Positions 1-6,858 of a stretch of 10,579 nucleotides of DNA are shown piece after piece. The DNA is from CAYOHY01 sp964403885 (lineage in GTDB: Bacteria; Actinomycetota; Coriobacteriia; Anaerosomatales; PHET01): contig CAYOHY010000059.1 in NCBI GenBank assembly GCA_964403885.1, positions 1-10,579 on the forward strand, in the 5' to 3' direction. The position numbers and the translations under genes are program-made. Numbering within the stretch: the stretch's first letter is position 1; each line of letters starts with the position of its first letter. The notes under the pieces were generated by a model that had not been told where the DNA came from, did not search any database, and was given only the letters and a program-made list of their open reading frames with translations.

Positions 1-31
1 ACTGACCAACGAAGCGCAGGAGTGACGCCTG

Positions 32-370
32 CTAGGCGATCGTGACGATGTCGTCGGCTCCCAGTGCGGCCTCGACCAGGCCGGGCATCGTGCCCACCAC
101 GCCCACGGCGAGTTTGTCGGTGAGCCCCAGGTAGTCGAGGCAGGTGCCGCAGGCGGCCACGCCCACACCCTGCTCGACCAGCAGACGCAGGTCATCGAGC
201 GAGTCCGAACCCTCGCACGCCAGTCGCACTCCCCCATTGCCGAGCATGACGGCGGCCGGGCGCGGCTCCGTGCGGGCGAGCGAGTAGATGAAGTTGCGGA
301 TCAGCACGCGGCCAAGCGCGTCGTCGCCTGAACCCATGGTGTCGCTGAGAATCAGAACCCGCTTAGCCAT
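32..370 (-). CDS. yedF: DsrE-type protein, C-terminal half of selenium protein YedF (no TusA domain)
   Basis: Small 112-residue protein of the DsrE/DsrF-like fold. It resembles the C-terminal half of the YedF family, sulfurtransferase-like proteins that recur next to selD. Visible family features are an N-terminal ILSDTMGSGDD strand and loop (7-17), a LGNGGVRLACEGS segment (43-55) and the CGTC motif (C74, C77), whose cysteines could carry sulfur or selenium. Full YedF has an N-terminal TusA/SirA domain of about 70 residues. It is absent here, and no such domain is readable upstream. I chose the ATG at 370 because GGAGG lies 8 nt upstream (383..379). An ATG at 400 in the same frame would add ten residues but has no Shine-Dalgarno sequence. 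The gene follows selD on the same strand after 97 bp and is probably co-transcribed. A role in selenium delivery or handling is inferred from the family and its place; the exact reaction is unknown. Confidence 0.85.
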   Translation of the reverse strand: MAKRVLILSDTMGSGDDALGRVLIRNFIYSLARTEPRPAAVMLGNGGVRLACEGSDSLDDLRLLVEQGVGVAACGTCLDYLGLTDKLAVGVVGTMPGLVEAALGADDIVTIA

Positions 371-407
371 CTGATGGGCCTCCATAAGTCTTGAGCACAT
401 GAAGCAT

Positions 408-434
408 CACTCGGAGTTTATACCTTTCCGAGTG
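408..434 (-). other. Hairpin between selD and the yedF-like gene
   Basis: A perfect 8-bp inverted repeat (408-415 CACTCGGA and 427-434 TCCGAGTG) with an 11-nt loop lies in the 97-bp spacer. It is 33 bp after the selD stop and 37 bp before the yedF-like start. No run of U follows it on the minus-strand transcript, so it does not look like a classical intrinsic terminator. It could be an mRNA processing or stability element, a partial attenuator, or an operator. The structure is seen in the sequence; its function is not known. Confidence 0.4.
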
Positions 435-467
435 GTTCGTGTCTGGCGGTGGAGGTGTCGCTGAGCG

Positions 468-1514
468 CTACAGGACCGTGATGACGCCCGGCGCGCCAGC
501 GGTGAAGCGCCCGATACGCGCAGCCATCACGCCGCGCACTTCGAGCTCGACCTGCAGCATGTCGGCGAGGTCCTCGGCCACCGAGATCATGAGGCCGCCG
601 CTCGTCTGCGGGTCGCACACGATGCGCATCCACAGCTCGCGGTCCTCGGTGTGGTGCCAGCGCACGAAGCCGTTGGCCCACTGGACGATCTCGCGCGTGC
701 GGCCGGGCACCACGCCCTGGCCCGAGTACTCGAGCACGCGGTCGAACAGCGGCACGGTGCCAAGCGTGAGCTCGGCGGACAGCCCGCTCGCGTCGGCCAT
801 CTCGTGCAGGTGACCCACCAGACCGAAGCCCGTGACGTCCGTGGCCGCATGCACGCCCACCGACATCATCGCCTCGCACGCGCACCGGTTGAGCGTGGCC
901 ATGGACTCGATGACGTCGCGTGCGTCGTCCTCGGTGACCATGCCCTTCTTGAGCGCGGTGCCCCACAGCCCGGTGCCTATGGGCTTGGTGAGGAAGATCG
1001 CGTCACCGCTCTGCGCGCCGCGGTTGCGCACCACCTTGTCCGGGTGCACGGTGCCAAACACCGACAGCCCGAACTTGGGCTCCTTGTCGTCGATGGTGTG
1101 ACCACCCACGGTGACGGCGCCGGCCTCTGAGACCTTCTCGGCACCGCCTCGCACGATCTCGCCGGCGATGTCGGGGCCCAGCGAGCACGGGAACGCGAGC
1201 AGGTTCATCACGGTGAGCGGGCGACCGCCCATCGCGTAGATGTCGGAGAGCGCGTTGGCTGCGGTGATGCGGCCAAAGTCGTACGGGTCGTCGACGATGG
1301 GCGTGAAGAAGTCCACGGTCAGCAGCGCGGCCGTGGTGGCGTCAAGGCGATACACCGCCGAGTCGTCGCTCGTCTCGAAGCCCAGCATGAGCTGGTCGGA
1401 CTCGCCCGGGGCGATGCGGTCGAGGATGGCCTGGAGGTCCTCCGGACCCCACTTGGCCGCTCAACCGGACTTGGTGGACAGCTGAGTGAGCCTGATGCGC
1501 TCGCGATCGGTCAT
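468..1514 (-). CDS. selD: Selenide, water dikinase SelD, selenocysteine-containing
   Basis: Makes selenophosphate from selenide and ATP in the cytoplasm. Selenophosphate is the selenium donor for Sec-tRNA and for selenouridine in tRNA. The 348-residue frame reads through an in-frame TGA at codon 18 (1463..1461), in the context KSG-Sec-AAK. This is the catalytic Cys/Sec loop, followed by the catalytic Lys (K21). Asp residues D51 (SDDSAVY), D68 (TVDFF) and D91 (ALSDIYAMGG) fall at the same numbers as the metal/ATP-binding aspartates of E. coli SelD. VGGHTIDD and ATDVTGFGLVGHL are also present. The start at 1514 has GGAG 10 nt upstream (1528..1525). A gene caller that treats TGA as stop would begin at ATG 1388 and lose 42 residues including the active site. 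The upstream EAL gene ends 4 nt before the start, suggesting coupled translation. A Sec-type SelD implies that selA, selB and selC exist elsewhere in the genome. Confidence 0.97.
1428..1458 (-). promoter_or_regulatory. Putative bacterial SECIS hairpin in selD
   Basis: Just after the UGA the mRNA can fold a 7-bp stem (1450..1444 GGGGUCC with 1440..1434 GGACCUC, one G-U pair) closed by a GGA triloop. An outer GGCC/GGCC stem (1458..1455 with 1431..1428) extends it across a small internal loop. The apical loop begins 18 nt after the UGA and has G at its first two positions. This fits the bacterial SECIS model as I recall it: a loop with an early G roughly 16-37 nt after the UGA. SelB would bind here to recode the UGA. 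The fold was drawn by hand, not computed. Confidence 0.7.
1461..1463 (-). other. selD: Selenocysteine codon (UGA) of selD
   Basis: The TGA is codon 18 counted from the ATG at 1514. Both sides read as SelD: TQLSTKSG before it and AAKWGPEDL after it. The position matches the redox-active Cys/Sec of the family, so it is a recoded codon and not a nonsense mutation. Confidence 0.93.
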
Positions 1515-1518
1515 GGTG

Positions 1519-2970
1519 CTAGCACTCCGTGTGCTGGACGGCGGGAAGCGAGGACTCGTCGGGGAAGCCTGAGACGGGCGAGCCCAGCAAGAAGCCCTGG
1601 CCGAAGCGCACGCCCAGTGCGCGCACCGCGGCGAGCTCGGCCTCGGTCTCGATGCCCTCGGCGATGAGCTTGGAGCCCACGCGGCGGGCGAAGGTCACGA
1701 GCGTCTCGATGAGCGTGGCACGGACCTCGTCGGAGTCGCAGCCGCGCACGAGCGACAGGTCGACCTTCAGCCACTCGGGGCGGACCTCGGCCAGGCACTG
1801 CAGCGAGCCGTAGCCCGCGCCGGCGTCATCGACGGCCACGCGGAAGCCCAGCGCCCGCAGGTACTCGAGCGTCGAGCGAAACGCGGTGAAGTCCGCGATC
1901 GCGGTGCGCTCCGTGAGCTCGAGCACGATGTTGGCCGGCGAGATGGGAGTCTGCGCGACCATCGCAGCGGTCACGGCGTCGCGCAGCTGCGGGTCGCCCA
2001 CCGCCTCCGGCTCGATGTTGAGGAACAGCAGGCGGTCCGCCGGCATGGACGCGGCGGTCTCCAAAGCCTTCTTGCGGCAGACGCGCTCGAGGCGCATCAC
2101 CAGGTCCGCGTCGTAGGCGACGTTGAAGAGCTTGTCAGGCCGCTCGAACTCCGAGTCCTTGGGGCCGCGCGACAGCGCCTCGTAGCCGATGACCGACATG
2201 TCCGTGAGGTCGAACACGGGCTGCACCAGCGTGGTGATGCGCTCGTTGGCGAGGATGTCGCGCAGGCGGCCCACGCGCTCGACCGCATCGGCGCTCTCGC
2301 GCTGGTGGCTGTCGGAAAGCGCCTCTTCGAGCGCGTCGTAGACGAGGCGCTCGAGACGCACGTCGGCGTCGAAGCACACCGTCGCCACGCCCACGTAGCA
2401 GCCGAACTTCTTGTAGAGTGCCGGCTCGATGCGCTCCTCGAGCTTGCGGCGCACGCTCGCCTCGACGCGACGCGCCAGGTCGTTGCGTGCGGCCGGGTCG
2501 ATGCAGGCCGTGGTGCGCGGCGGAGAGAGCACGATCACGAACGCGTTGCCCGAGTTCATGAGCTCGGCGATGACGTCTGAGTCACGCAGGTCCTCGCCCG
2601 CGATCTCATCGAGCACCTCGGCGGCCTCGCGCATGACGTTGTCGAAGACCTGCCAGCCGTAGATCTCCTCGATGCGGCTGTAGCGCACGATGTTGACGCA
2701 CATGAGCGAGACCTCGCCGCGCTCCTCCAGCAACGAGCTGATGCGAGGGAACAGAAGCGGCGTGGTGGGAAGGCCCGTCACCGGGTCGAAGAGCAGTTTG
2801 CGCAGCCCGGGCTGGCGCTCGAGCGCCTCGCCCAGGTCGAGCCATGACTCAAGCAGGAACTTAGGAGTCTCGTTGCCGGCTGCGTCCACGCGCTTGTCCC
2901 CCTTCATTGATGCGGGCTGGAAGCAGAATAGCACCCTGCGAGAGCGTGCGACGGTGCCTGCGAACATCAT
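1519..2970 (-). CDS. Degenerate GGDEF plus intact EAL domain protein, likely c-di-GMP phosphodiesterase
   Basis: Probably hydrolyses the second messenger c-di-GMP. Residues about 58-225 are a GGDEF fold: DPVTGLP at 62-68 is kept, but the signature is SGNAF (140-144) instead of GG(D/E)EF, so cyclase activity is unlikely. This domain could bind GTP as a regulator. Residues about 235-480 are an EAL domain with every catalytic or metal-binding motif visible: E264 (YEALSR), N318 (LNIEP), E351 (ELTE), D381-D382 (VDDAGAGYGSL), K402 (LKVDLSLV), E438 (AEGIE) and Q458 (GQGF). There is no clear membrane segment or sensory domain. The start is uncertain. ATG 2970/2967 has AGGG a few bases upstream, ATG 2907 has no Shine-Dalgarno sequence, and GTG 2892 is preceded by GGGGGA. 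The first ~55 residues show no domain. It is the first gene of the selD unit. Confidence 0.92.
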   Translation of the reverse strand: MMFAGTVARSRRVLFCFQPASMKGDKRVDAAGNETPKFLLESWLDLGEALERQPGLRKLLFDPVTGLPTTPLLFPRISSLLEERGEVSLMCVNIVRYSRIEEIYGWQVFDNVMREAAEVLDEIAGEDLRDSDVIAELMNSGNAFVIVLSPPRTTACIDPAARNDLARRVEASVRRKLEERIEPALYKKFGCYVGVATVCFDADVRLERLVYDALEEALSDSHQRESADAVERVGRLRDILANERITTLVQPVFDLTDMSVIGYEALSRGPKDSEFERPDKLFNVAYDADLVMRLERVCRKKALETAASMPADRLLFLNIEPEAVGDPQLRDAVTAAMVAQTPISPANIVLELTERTAIADFTAFRSTLEYLRALGFRVAVDDAGAGYGSLQCLAEVRPEWLKVDLSLVRGCDSDEVRATLIETLVTFARRVGSKLIAEGIETEAELAAVRALGVRFGQGFLLGSPVSGFPDESSLPAVQHTEC

Positions 2971-3074
2971 CCATCCCTACCCCACAATCATACTCGGGGT
3001 CTCCCCCATCCCCAGGAGGTCGCGGGTATATATCTCGGGCACCTCAGCAGTGCGTTCGGCGATAGGGGGACCTC
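2971..3074. promoter_or_regulatory. Divergent promoter region between the EAL gene and the protease gene
   Basis: This 104-bp spacer must hold the start signals for both divergent genes. AT-rich islands stand out in GC-rich DNA. TATGAT on the minus strand (2992..2987) could be a -10 box for the EAL gene. TATATAT (3027-3033) could be a -10 box for the protease gene. Neither has a recognisable TTGACA-like -35 at the right distance, so the assignment is weak. AGGGGGA at 3064-3070 is the likely ribosome binding site of the protease gene. Confidence 0.35.
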
Positions 3075-4682
3075 ATGGAATCGGCCGAGAACACCACTCC
3101 GAGGGCAACGACCGCGCTGACCCTCTCCATCTTGGCGATCATCGTCGCCTTCACCTCGATGGGGCTGTTGCTCTATCGCGTCTTCAAGGAACAGCAGGTC
3201 GCCCCCGCCCCCTACACGGTCGAGCGCGCGCCCGACCACTTCTTGGTCAAGTTCAAGCCCGGCACACCCGCCGAGACCATCCGCTCCCTCAACGCGAACA
3301 ACAAGTCACAGCAGATCGACCAGGTGCCCAAGATCGGCGTGAAGATCCTGACGGTGGCCCCGGGCAAGACCCCCGAGGAGATGGCGCAGATCTACTCGCG
3401 CAATCCCAACGTCGAGTTCGCCGAGGTCGACACCGTGGCCAAAGCGACCCTCATCCCCAACGACACGTACTACGGCTACAACGCCACTCCCATGAGCAAG
3501 ATCTCAGCGCCCGCCGGCTGGGACATCACCACCGGCTCCAGCTCGGTCACCCTGGCCGTGCTCGACACCGGCATCGACTTCGCGCACCCCGAGTTCAGCG
3601 CAAGGACCGTGGCGGGGTACGACTTCGTGAACAGCGACGCCGACCCCACCGATGACCACGGGCACGGCACGCTTGCCGCAGGTGTCGCCGCAGCGACCGG
3701 CAACAACGGTATCGGCGTGGCCGGCGTCAACTGGAAGACGACCATCATGCCGGTCAAGGTCATGGACGCAGGCGGCGTGGGGTATCACAGCGTGATCGCC
3801 AAGGGCATGGTCTACGCCGCGGACAACGGGGCGCGGGTGCAGAGCCTGAGTCTGGGCGGCCCGGCCTCGGCTACCCTGCTGAGCGGCGTCCAGTACGCCC
3901 AGGGCAAGGGCTGCCTGCTCGTCGCGGCCTCGGGCAACGACGGCACGCTGATCGACAACTACCCCGCTTCCTACCCCGACGTGATCTCTGTGGGCGCGCT
4001 GTCCGGTGACACCATCGCCACGTTCTCGGCGTACGGACCATGGCTCGACGTGTGCGCTCCGGGCTCCGGCATCTACGCTCCCAAGATGGGCGGCGGGTAC
4101 ACGTACTTCTCCGGCACGAGCGCCGCGACACCCTTCGTCGCAGGACTCGCGTCACTCATGCTGGCGGTCGATCCCGCCCGAAGCGCGGCGCAGCTGAGCC
4201 AGGAGATCACCTCGACCGCCACCGATCTAGGGTCGAGCGGCTGGGACCAGTACTACGGCTGGGGTCGCATCAACATCGCCGCGGCGCTCGCGGCTGCCGG
4301 CGGTACGAGCGGCGGCGGCTCAGGTGGCGGCGGCTCGACTCCGCCCACGAGCACCACCACCCCCACGCCCACACCGGCGCCTGACACGCTGGCGCCCACC
4401 GTCTCGATCACCTCGCCGATGGCGAGCGCGACCGTCTCCGGCACCCAGACCATCGCGGTCACGGCAACGGACGACACGGCGGTCTCGCGGGTGGACTTGC
4501 TGATCGATGGCGTGACGGTTGCGAGTCTGAGCAGCGCTCCTTACTCGCTCGCGTGGAACACCACCAAGTACGCGAACGGCGGCCACACCATCGTCGCCCG
4601 CGCCTATGACGCGGCAGGCAACATCGGCTCGGCGCAGGTGAGCGTCACGGTGAGCAACACGACCAAGGGTCGCCGCAAGTAG
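3075..4682 (+). CDS. Membrane-anchored S8 subtilisin-like serine protease with C-terminal Ig-like domain
   Basis: A 535-residue secreted or surface endopeptidase of the subtilase family. Layout: short N-terminus; hydrophobic segment 14-34 (signal anchor or signal peptide, no clear cleavage site); I9-like propeptide about 53-122 (HFLVKFKPGT ... VEFAEVDT); catalytic domain about 140-405; Gly/Ser then Thr/Pro linker 410-437; bacterial Ig-like domain about 440-527; short basic tail. The catalytic triad is D164 (AVLDTGID), H197 (GHGTLAAG) and S349 (FSGTSAATP), with oxyanion N288 (ASGND). The residue after the catalytic Ser is Ala (A350), where many subtilisins have Met. No LPxTG sorting motif follows the Ig domain. 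The start has AGGGGGA four bases upstream. Neighbours give no hint of a substrate. The gene is divergent from the EAL/selD unit and convergent with cobU. It is probably a general extracellular or surface protease. Confidence 0.95.
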   Translation: MESAENTTPRATTALTLSILAIIVAFTSMGLLLYRVFKEQQVAPAPYTVERAPDHFLVKFKPGTPAETIRSLNANNKSQQIDQVPKIGVKILTVAPGKTPEEMAQIYSRNPNVEFAEVDTVAKATLIPNDTYYGYNATPMSKISAPAGWDITTGSSSVTLAVLDTGIDFAHPEFSARTVAGYDFVNSDADPTDDHGHGTLAAGVAAATGNNGIGVAGVNWKTTIMPVKVMDAGGVGYHSVIAKGMVYAADNGARVQSLSLGGPASATLLSGVQYAQGKGCLLVAASGNDGTLIDNYPASYPDVISVGALSGDTIATFSAYGPWLDVCAPGSGIYAPKMGGGYTYFSGTSAATPFVAGLASLMLAVDPARSAAQLSQEITSTATDLGSSGWDQYYGWGRINIAAALAAAGGTSGGGSGGGGSTPPTSTTTPTPTPAPDTLAPTVSITSPMASATVSGTQTIAVTATDDTAVSRVDLLIDGVTVASLSSAPYSLAWNTTKYANGGHTIVARAYDAAGNIGSAQVSVTVSNTTKGRRK

Positions 4683-4685
4683 CGC

Positions 4686-5282
4686 TCAGCCTTGGTGGGG
4701 CCACTCCGCGTCCGTCGGGAGCTCAGACAGGTCGACCATGCGACCCGCGATCGCGAGATAGGCGGCGTCGGCAGCCTCGACGAGCTGTTGGTTCGCGCCG
4801 CCCACGATGTCTCGGAAGAGCCGGGCCGAGGCGTACGCGGGCACCACGCCGCTGCCCACCTCGCTCGTGACCACCACGGTGTCGCCGGTGCGCGCGACGA
4901 TCCACGCCACCAGCTCATCGGCGGCCTGCTGGACGCGCTGCTCGAGCTGGCGATCCACCAGCGACTCGGCGACGCCGCTCGCGACGCAGTCGTCGTAGGC
5001 GCGCCCAAGCTCCTCGGACAGGATCGAGCCCAGACACTCGATGATCACGCAGTCGTCGGGCGCGATCGAAGCGCGCCACTCGCCGCCCACGTGCGCCTCG
5101 ACCACGCGAAAGCCCGCGGGCCGGGCCGCCTGATGCTTCTCGATGCGACGCCGCATCTCCTCGTCGTCGCCCGTGTGCGGAGCCACGACCACCACGGCGT
5201 CGTCACGGCGCGTCTGCGCCAGGCGCTCAGCCGCCGAGGACTTGCCGCTGCGCGAACCGCCGGTGATCACCACGAGAGCCAC
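4686..5282 (-). CDS. cobU: Adenosylcobinamide kinase / adenosylcobinamide-phosphate guanylyltransferase
   Basis: Bifunctional CobU/CobP, 198 residues. It phosphorylates adenosylcobinamide and then transfers GMP from GTP to give adenosylcobinamide-GDP, in the nucleotide-loop branch of cobalamin synthesis and salvage. Seen: P-loop GGSRSGKS (8-15); the EEMRRRIEKHQAARP block, whose H50 aligns with the guanylylated His46 of Salmonella CobU; IIECLGSILSEEL (80-92), the Walker-B-like region; and TSEVGSGVVP followed by FRDIVGGANQQL, the most conserved CobU signature. Length is normal for the family. The start codon is GTG at 5282, chosen because GGAGG sits 6 nt upstream (5293..5289). The gene converges on the protease gene with 3 bp between stops and diverges from cysG, which supplies precorrin-2 to the same pathway. 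No other cob genes are in the window. Confidence 0.94.
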   Translation of the reverse strand: MALVVITGGSRSGKSSAAERLAQTRRDDAVVVVAPHTGDDEEMRRRIEKHQAARPAGFRVVEAHVGGEWRASIAPDDCVIIECLGSILSEELGRAYDDCVASGVAESLVDRQLEQRVQQAADELVAWIVARTGDTVVVTSEVGSGVVPAYASARLFRDIVGGANQQLVEAADAAYLAIAGRMVDLSELPTDAEWPHQG

Positions 5283-5421
5283 GACACACCTCCACCTTGC
5301 CCGAGATCAAGACGCGGCCGCTGGGTACGCCGCGACCAACGGGCTGAGGATAGCACCGCACATACTCAGCGGTGCATGGGTATGCCATGCTTGCACCACC
5401 ACAACCACCGAGAAGGACCGC
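5283..5421. promoter_or_regulatory. Divergent cobU/cysG control region with overlapping inverted repeats
   Basis: The 139 bp between two divergent tetrapyrrole genes hold several perfect inverted repeats: CGCGGC/GCCGCG (5313-5318, 5329-5334), GCTGAG/CTCAGC (5343-5348, 5365-5370), GCACCGC/GCGGTGC (5353-5359, 5369-5375), GGTGCA/TGCACC (5371-5376, 5392-5397) and GCATGG/CCATGC (5374-5379, 5385-5390). The last four share bases, so they cannot all pair at once. This could be an attenuator-like leader of cysG or operator sites. I see no cobalamin-riboswitch consensus, and the region is short for one. Ribosome binding sites: AAGGA 5413-5417 for cysG and GGAGG 5293..5289 for cobU. No convincing -10/-35 pair was found. 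Confidence 0.4.
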
Positions 5422-6858
5422 ATGGACGACTTCGCCCCCATCCCCCAGCCGCGCCCGATGACCCCCCTGTTCGTCGACCTGACGGGTAGGGTGTGCGTGG
5501 TCGTGGGCGGGGGCCAGCTCGCCGAGCGCCGCACGCGTTCGCTGCTGCAGGGCGGCGCGACGGTCACGGTGGTGGCCCCCGAGTCGACCGCCGGCATCGC
5601 CGCACTCGCCGCCGAGGGCGCGCTCACGCTGCTGCCGCGCGCGTACCAGGCGACCGACCTCGACGGCGCGTTCCTCGCCGTGGCGGCCACCGGAGACGCC
5701 GAGGTCGACGCCGCGGTCGCCACCCATGCGCGCGCCGCGGGTTGCCTGCTCAACGCCGGCTCCGACGCGGCCGAGGGCGACACCATCGTGCCCGCCCAGG
5801 TCCGCCGAGGACGACTGCGCATCGCCGTGAGCGCCTCCGGGGCCTCCCCCACGCTCGCCGGCTCGATCCGCCGCGACATCGAGGAGCGCTACGGCCCCGA
5901 GTGGGAGGCCTACCTCGACGCTCTGGCCGCCGTGCGCGTGCTCGCTCGCACGCAGCTGTCCGACACCGCCGAACGCCAGAGAGTACTCGAGCTCGCCGCA
6001 GACCCCGCGCTCATGCAGCGCGTGATCGACGGCCTGGCCGAGGACCCCTCGGCGCTGCTCGAGTGGCTGCAAGACGGCGCCGCGCAGGGTGCCGCGAGCG
6101 CCGGACCGCATGTGGCGCTCGTGGGCGCGGGACCGGGCGACCCCGGCCTCATCACCGCCAAGGGACTCGCCCGCGTGCGCGCGTGCGAGGTGCTCATCTA
6201 CGACCACCTGGTGGACGAGCGCCTGGTCGCGCAGGCCCCCATGCACGCCGAGCGCATCTACGTGGGCAAGCGCGGCGGCCACGACTACATCAAGCAGCCC
6301 GCGATCAACGACCTCATCATCGTCAAGGCGCTCGAGGGCGCCGGCAGGCGCGTGGTGCGGCTCAAGGGCGGCGACCCCTACGTCTTCGGCCGCGGCGGCG
6401 AGGAAGCGCTCGCGCTGCTCGACGCGGGCGTGCCTTTCGAGGTGGTACCCGGCGTGAGCTCAGGGGTCGCAGTGCCCGCCTCCGCGGGTATCCCGGTCAC
6501 GCATCGCGGGCTATCGACCTCGGTCACGTTCGTCACCGGCCATGAGGACCCCACCAAGGAGCGCGAGGACGTCGACTGGGCGCGCATCGGCGCCTCGGCC
6601 GAGACGCTGTGCATCTTCATGGGCGTGCGCAACGCCGCCTCGATCGCGAGCGGACTGATGACGGGCGGACGTCCCGCCGATGAACCCGTCGCCGTGATCC
6701 GCTGGGGCGCCACTCCTCGGCAGGAGACGCTCGTGACCACGCTGAGTGAGCTCCCGGACGCGATCGCTCGTGCCAAGTTCACGCCACCGGCGCTGTTGGT
6801 GGTCGGACGCGTGGTCACGCTGCGCGAGCGGCTGGGCGACAATCGGACGGCGTACTAG
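5422..6858 (+). CDS. cysG: Siroheme synthase CysG: precorrin-2 dehydrogenase (SirC) fused to uroporphyrinogen-III C-methyltransferase (CobA)
   Basis: Cytoplasmic fusion of 478 residues. The C-terminal SUMT domain (231-470) methylates uroporphyrinogen III twice to precorrin-2. The N-terminal Rossmann domain (16-155) should oxidise precorrin-2 to sirohydrochlorin and, in CysG, insert iron. Seen: GGGQLAER (29-36, NAD binding), SASGASP (137-143) and, after a helical linker, VGAGPGDPGLITAKG (234-248), YVGKRGG (280-286), RLKGGDPYVFGRGGEE (313-328), VPGVSSGVAVPASAGIPVTHR, FMGV (399-402) and LLVVGRVV. Domain order and length match E. coli CysG (457 residues). Oddity: Asp104 of Salmonella CysG (NVVD) aligns with Ser114 in NAGSD, and Ser128 aligns with Ala138, so dehydrogenase/chelatase activity may be altered. 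I chose ATG 5422 (AAGGA four bases upstream). The frame is open back to 5143, but that part is antisense to cobU. A precorrin-2 supplier for siroheme and/or cobalamin. Confidence 0.94.
   Translation: MDDFAPIPQPRPMTPLFVDLTGRVCVVVGGGQLAERRTRSLLQGGATVTVVAPESTAGIAALAAEGALTLLPRAYQATDLDGAFLAVAATGDAEVDAAVATHARAAGCLLNAGSDAAEGDTIVPAQVRRGRLRIAVSASGASPTLAGSIRRDIEERYGPEWEAYLDALAAVRVLARTQLSDTAERQRVLELAADPALMQRVIDGLAEDPSALLEWLQDGAAQGAASAGPHVALVGAGPGDPGLITAKGLARVRACEVLIYDHLVDERLVAQAPMHAERIYVGKRGGHDYIKQPAINDLIIVKALEGAGRRVVRLKGGDPYVFGRGGEEALALLDAGVPFEVVPGVSSGVAVPASAGIPVTHRGLSTSVTFVTGHEDPTKEREDVDWARIGASAETLCIFMGVRNAASIASGLMTGGRPADEPVAVIRWGATPRQETLVTTLSELPDAIARAKFTPPALLVVGRVVTLRERLGDNRTAY

Noticed and set aside
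16..32. GCAGG/CCTGC hairpin at the end of the yedF-like gene as terminator
   Set aside because: Only 5 bp, overlapping the stop codon, with no T-run; too weak to call this close to the window edge.
3075..3110. Standard Sec signal peptide with signal peptidase cleavage on the protease
   Set aside because: The hydrophobic segment is present but there is no convincing cleavage motif and few N-terminal basic residues, so I left it as anchor or uncleaved signal.
4676..4720. Bidirectional terminator between the protease gene and cobU
   Set aside because: Only a short GTGG/CCAC repeat with a 2-nt gap is present, inside cobU; no T-run on either strand.
5143..5421. N-terminal extension of CysG to position 5143
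   Set aside because: The extension is antisense to cobU, has no family similarity, and the ATG at 5422 has its own ribosome binding site and the normal CysG N-terminus.
5283..5421. Cobalamin riboswitch upstream of cobU or cysG
   Set aside because: No B12-box-like consensus was found and the spacer is shorter than a typical cobalamin riboswitch.
5227..6282. Minus-strand open frame of 351 codons across cysG
   Set aside because: It is antisense to intact CysG motifs, with a translation rich in Ala/Gly/Arg/His; a shadow of codon bias.
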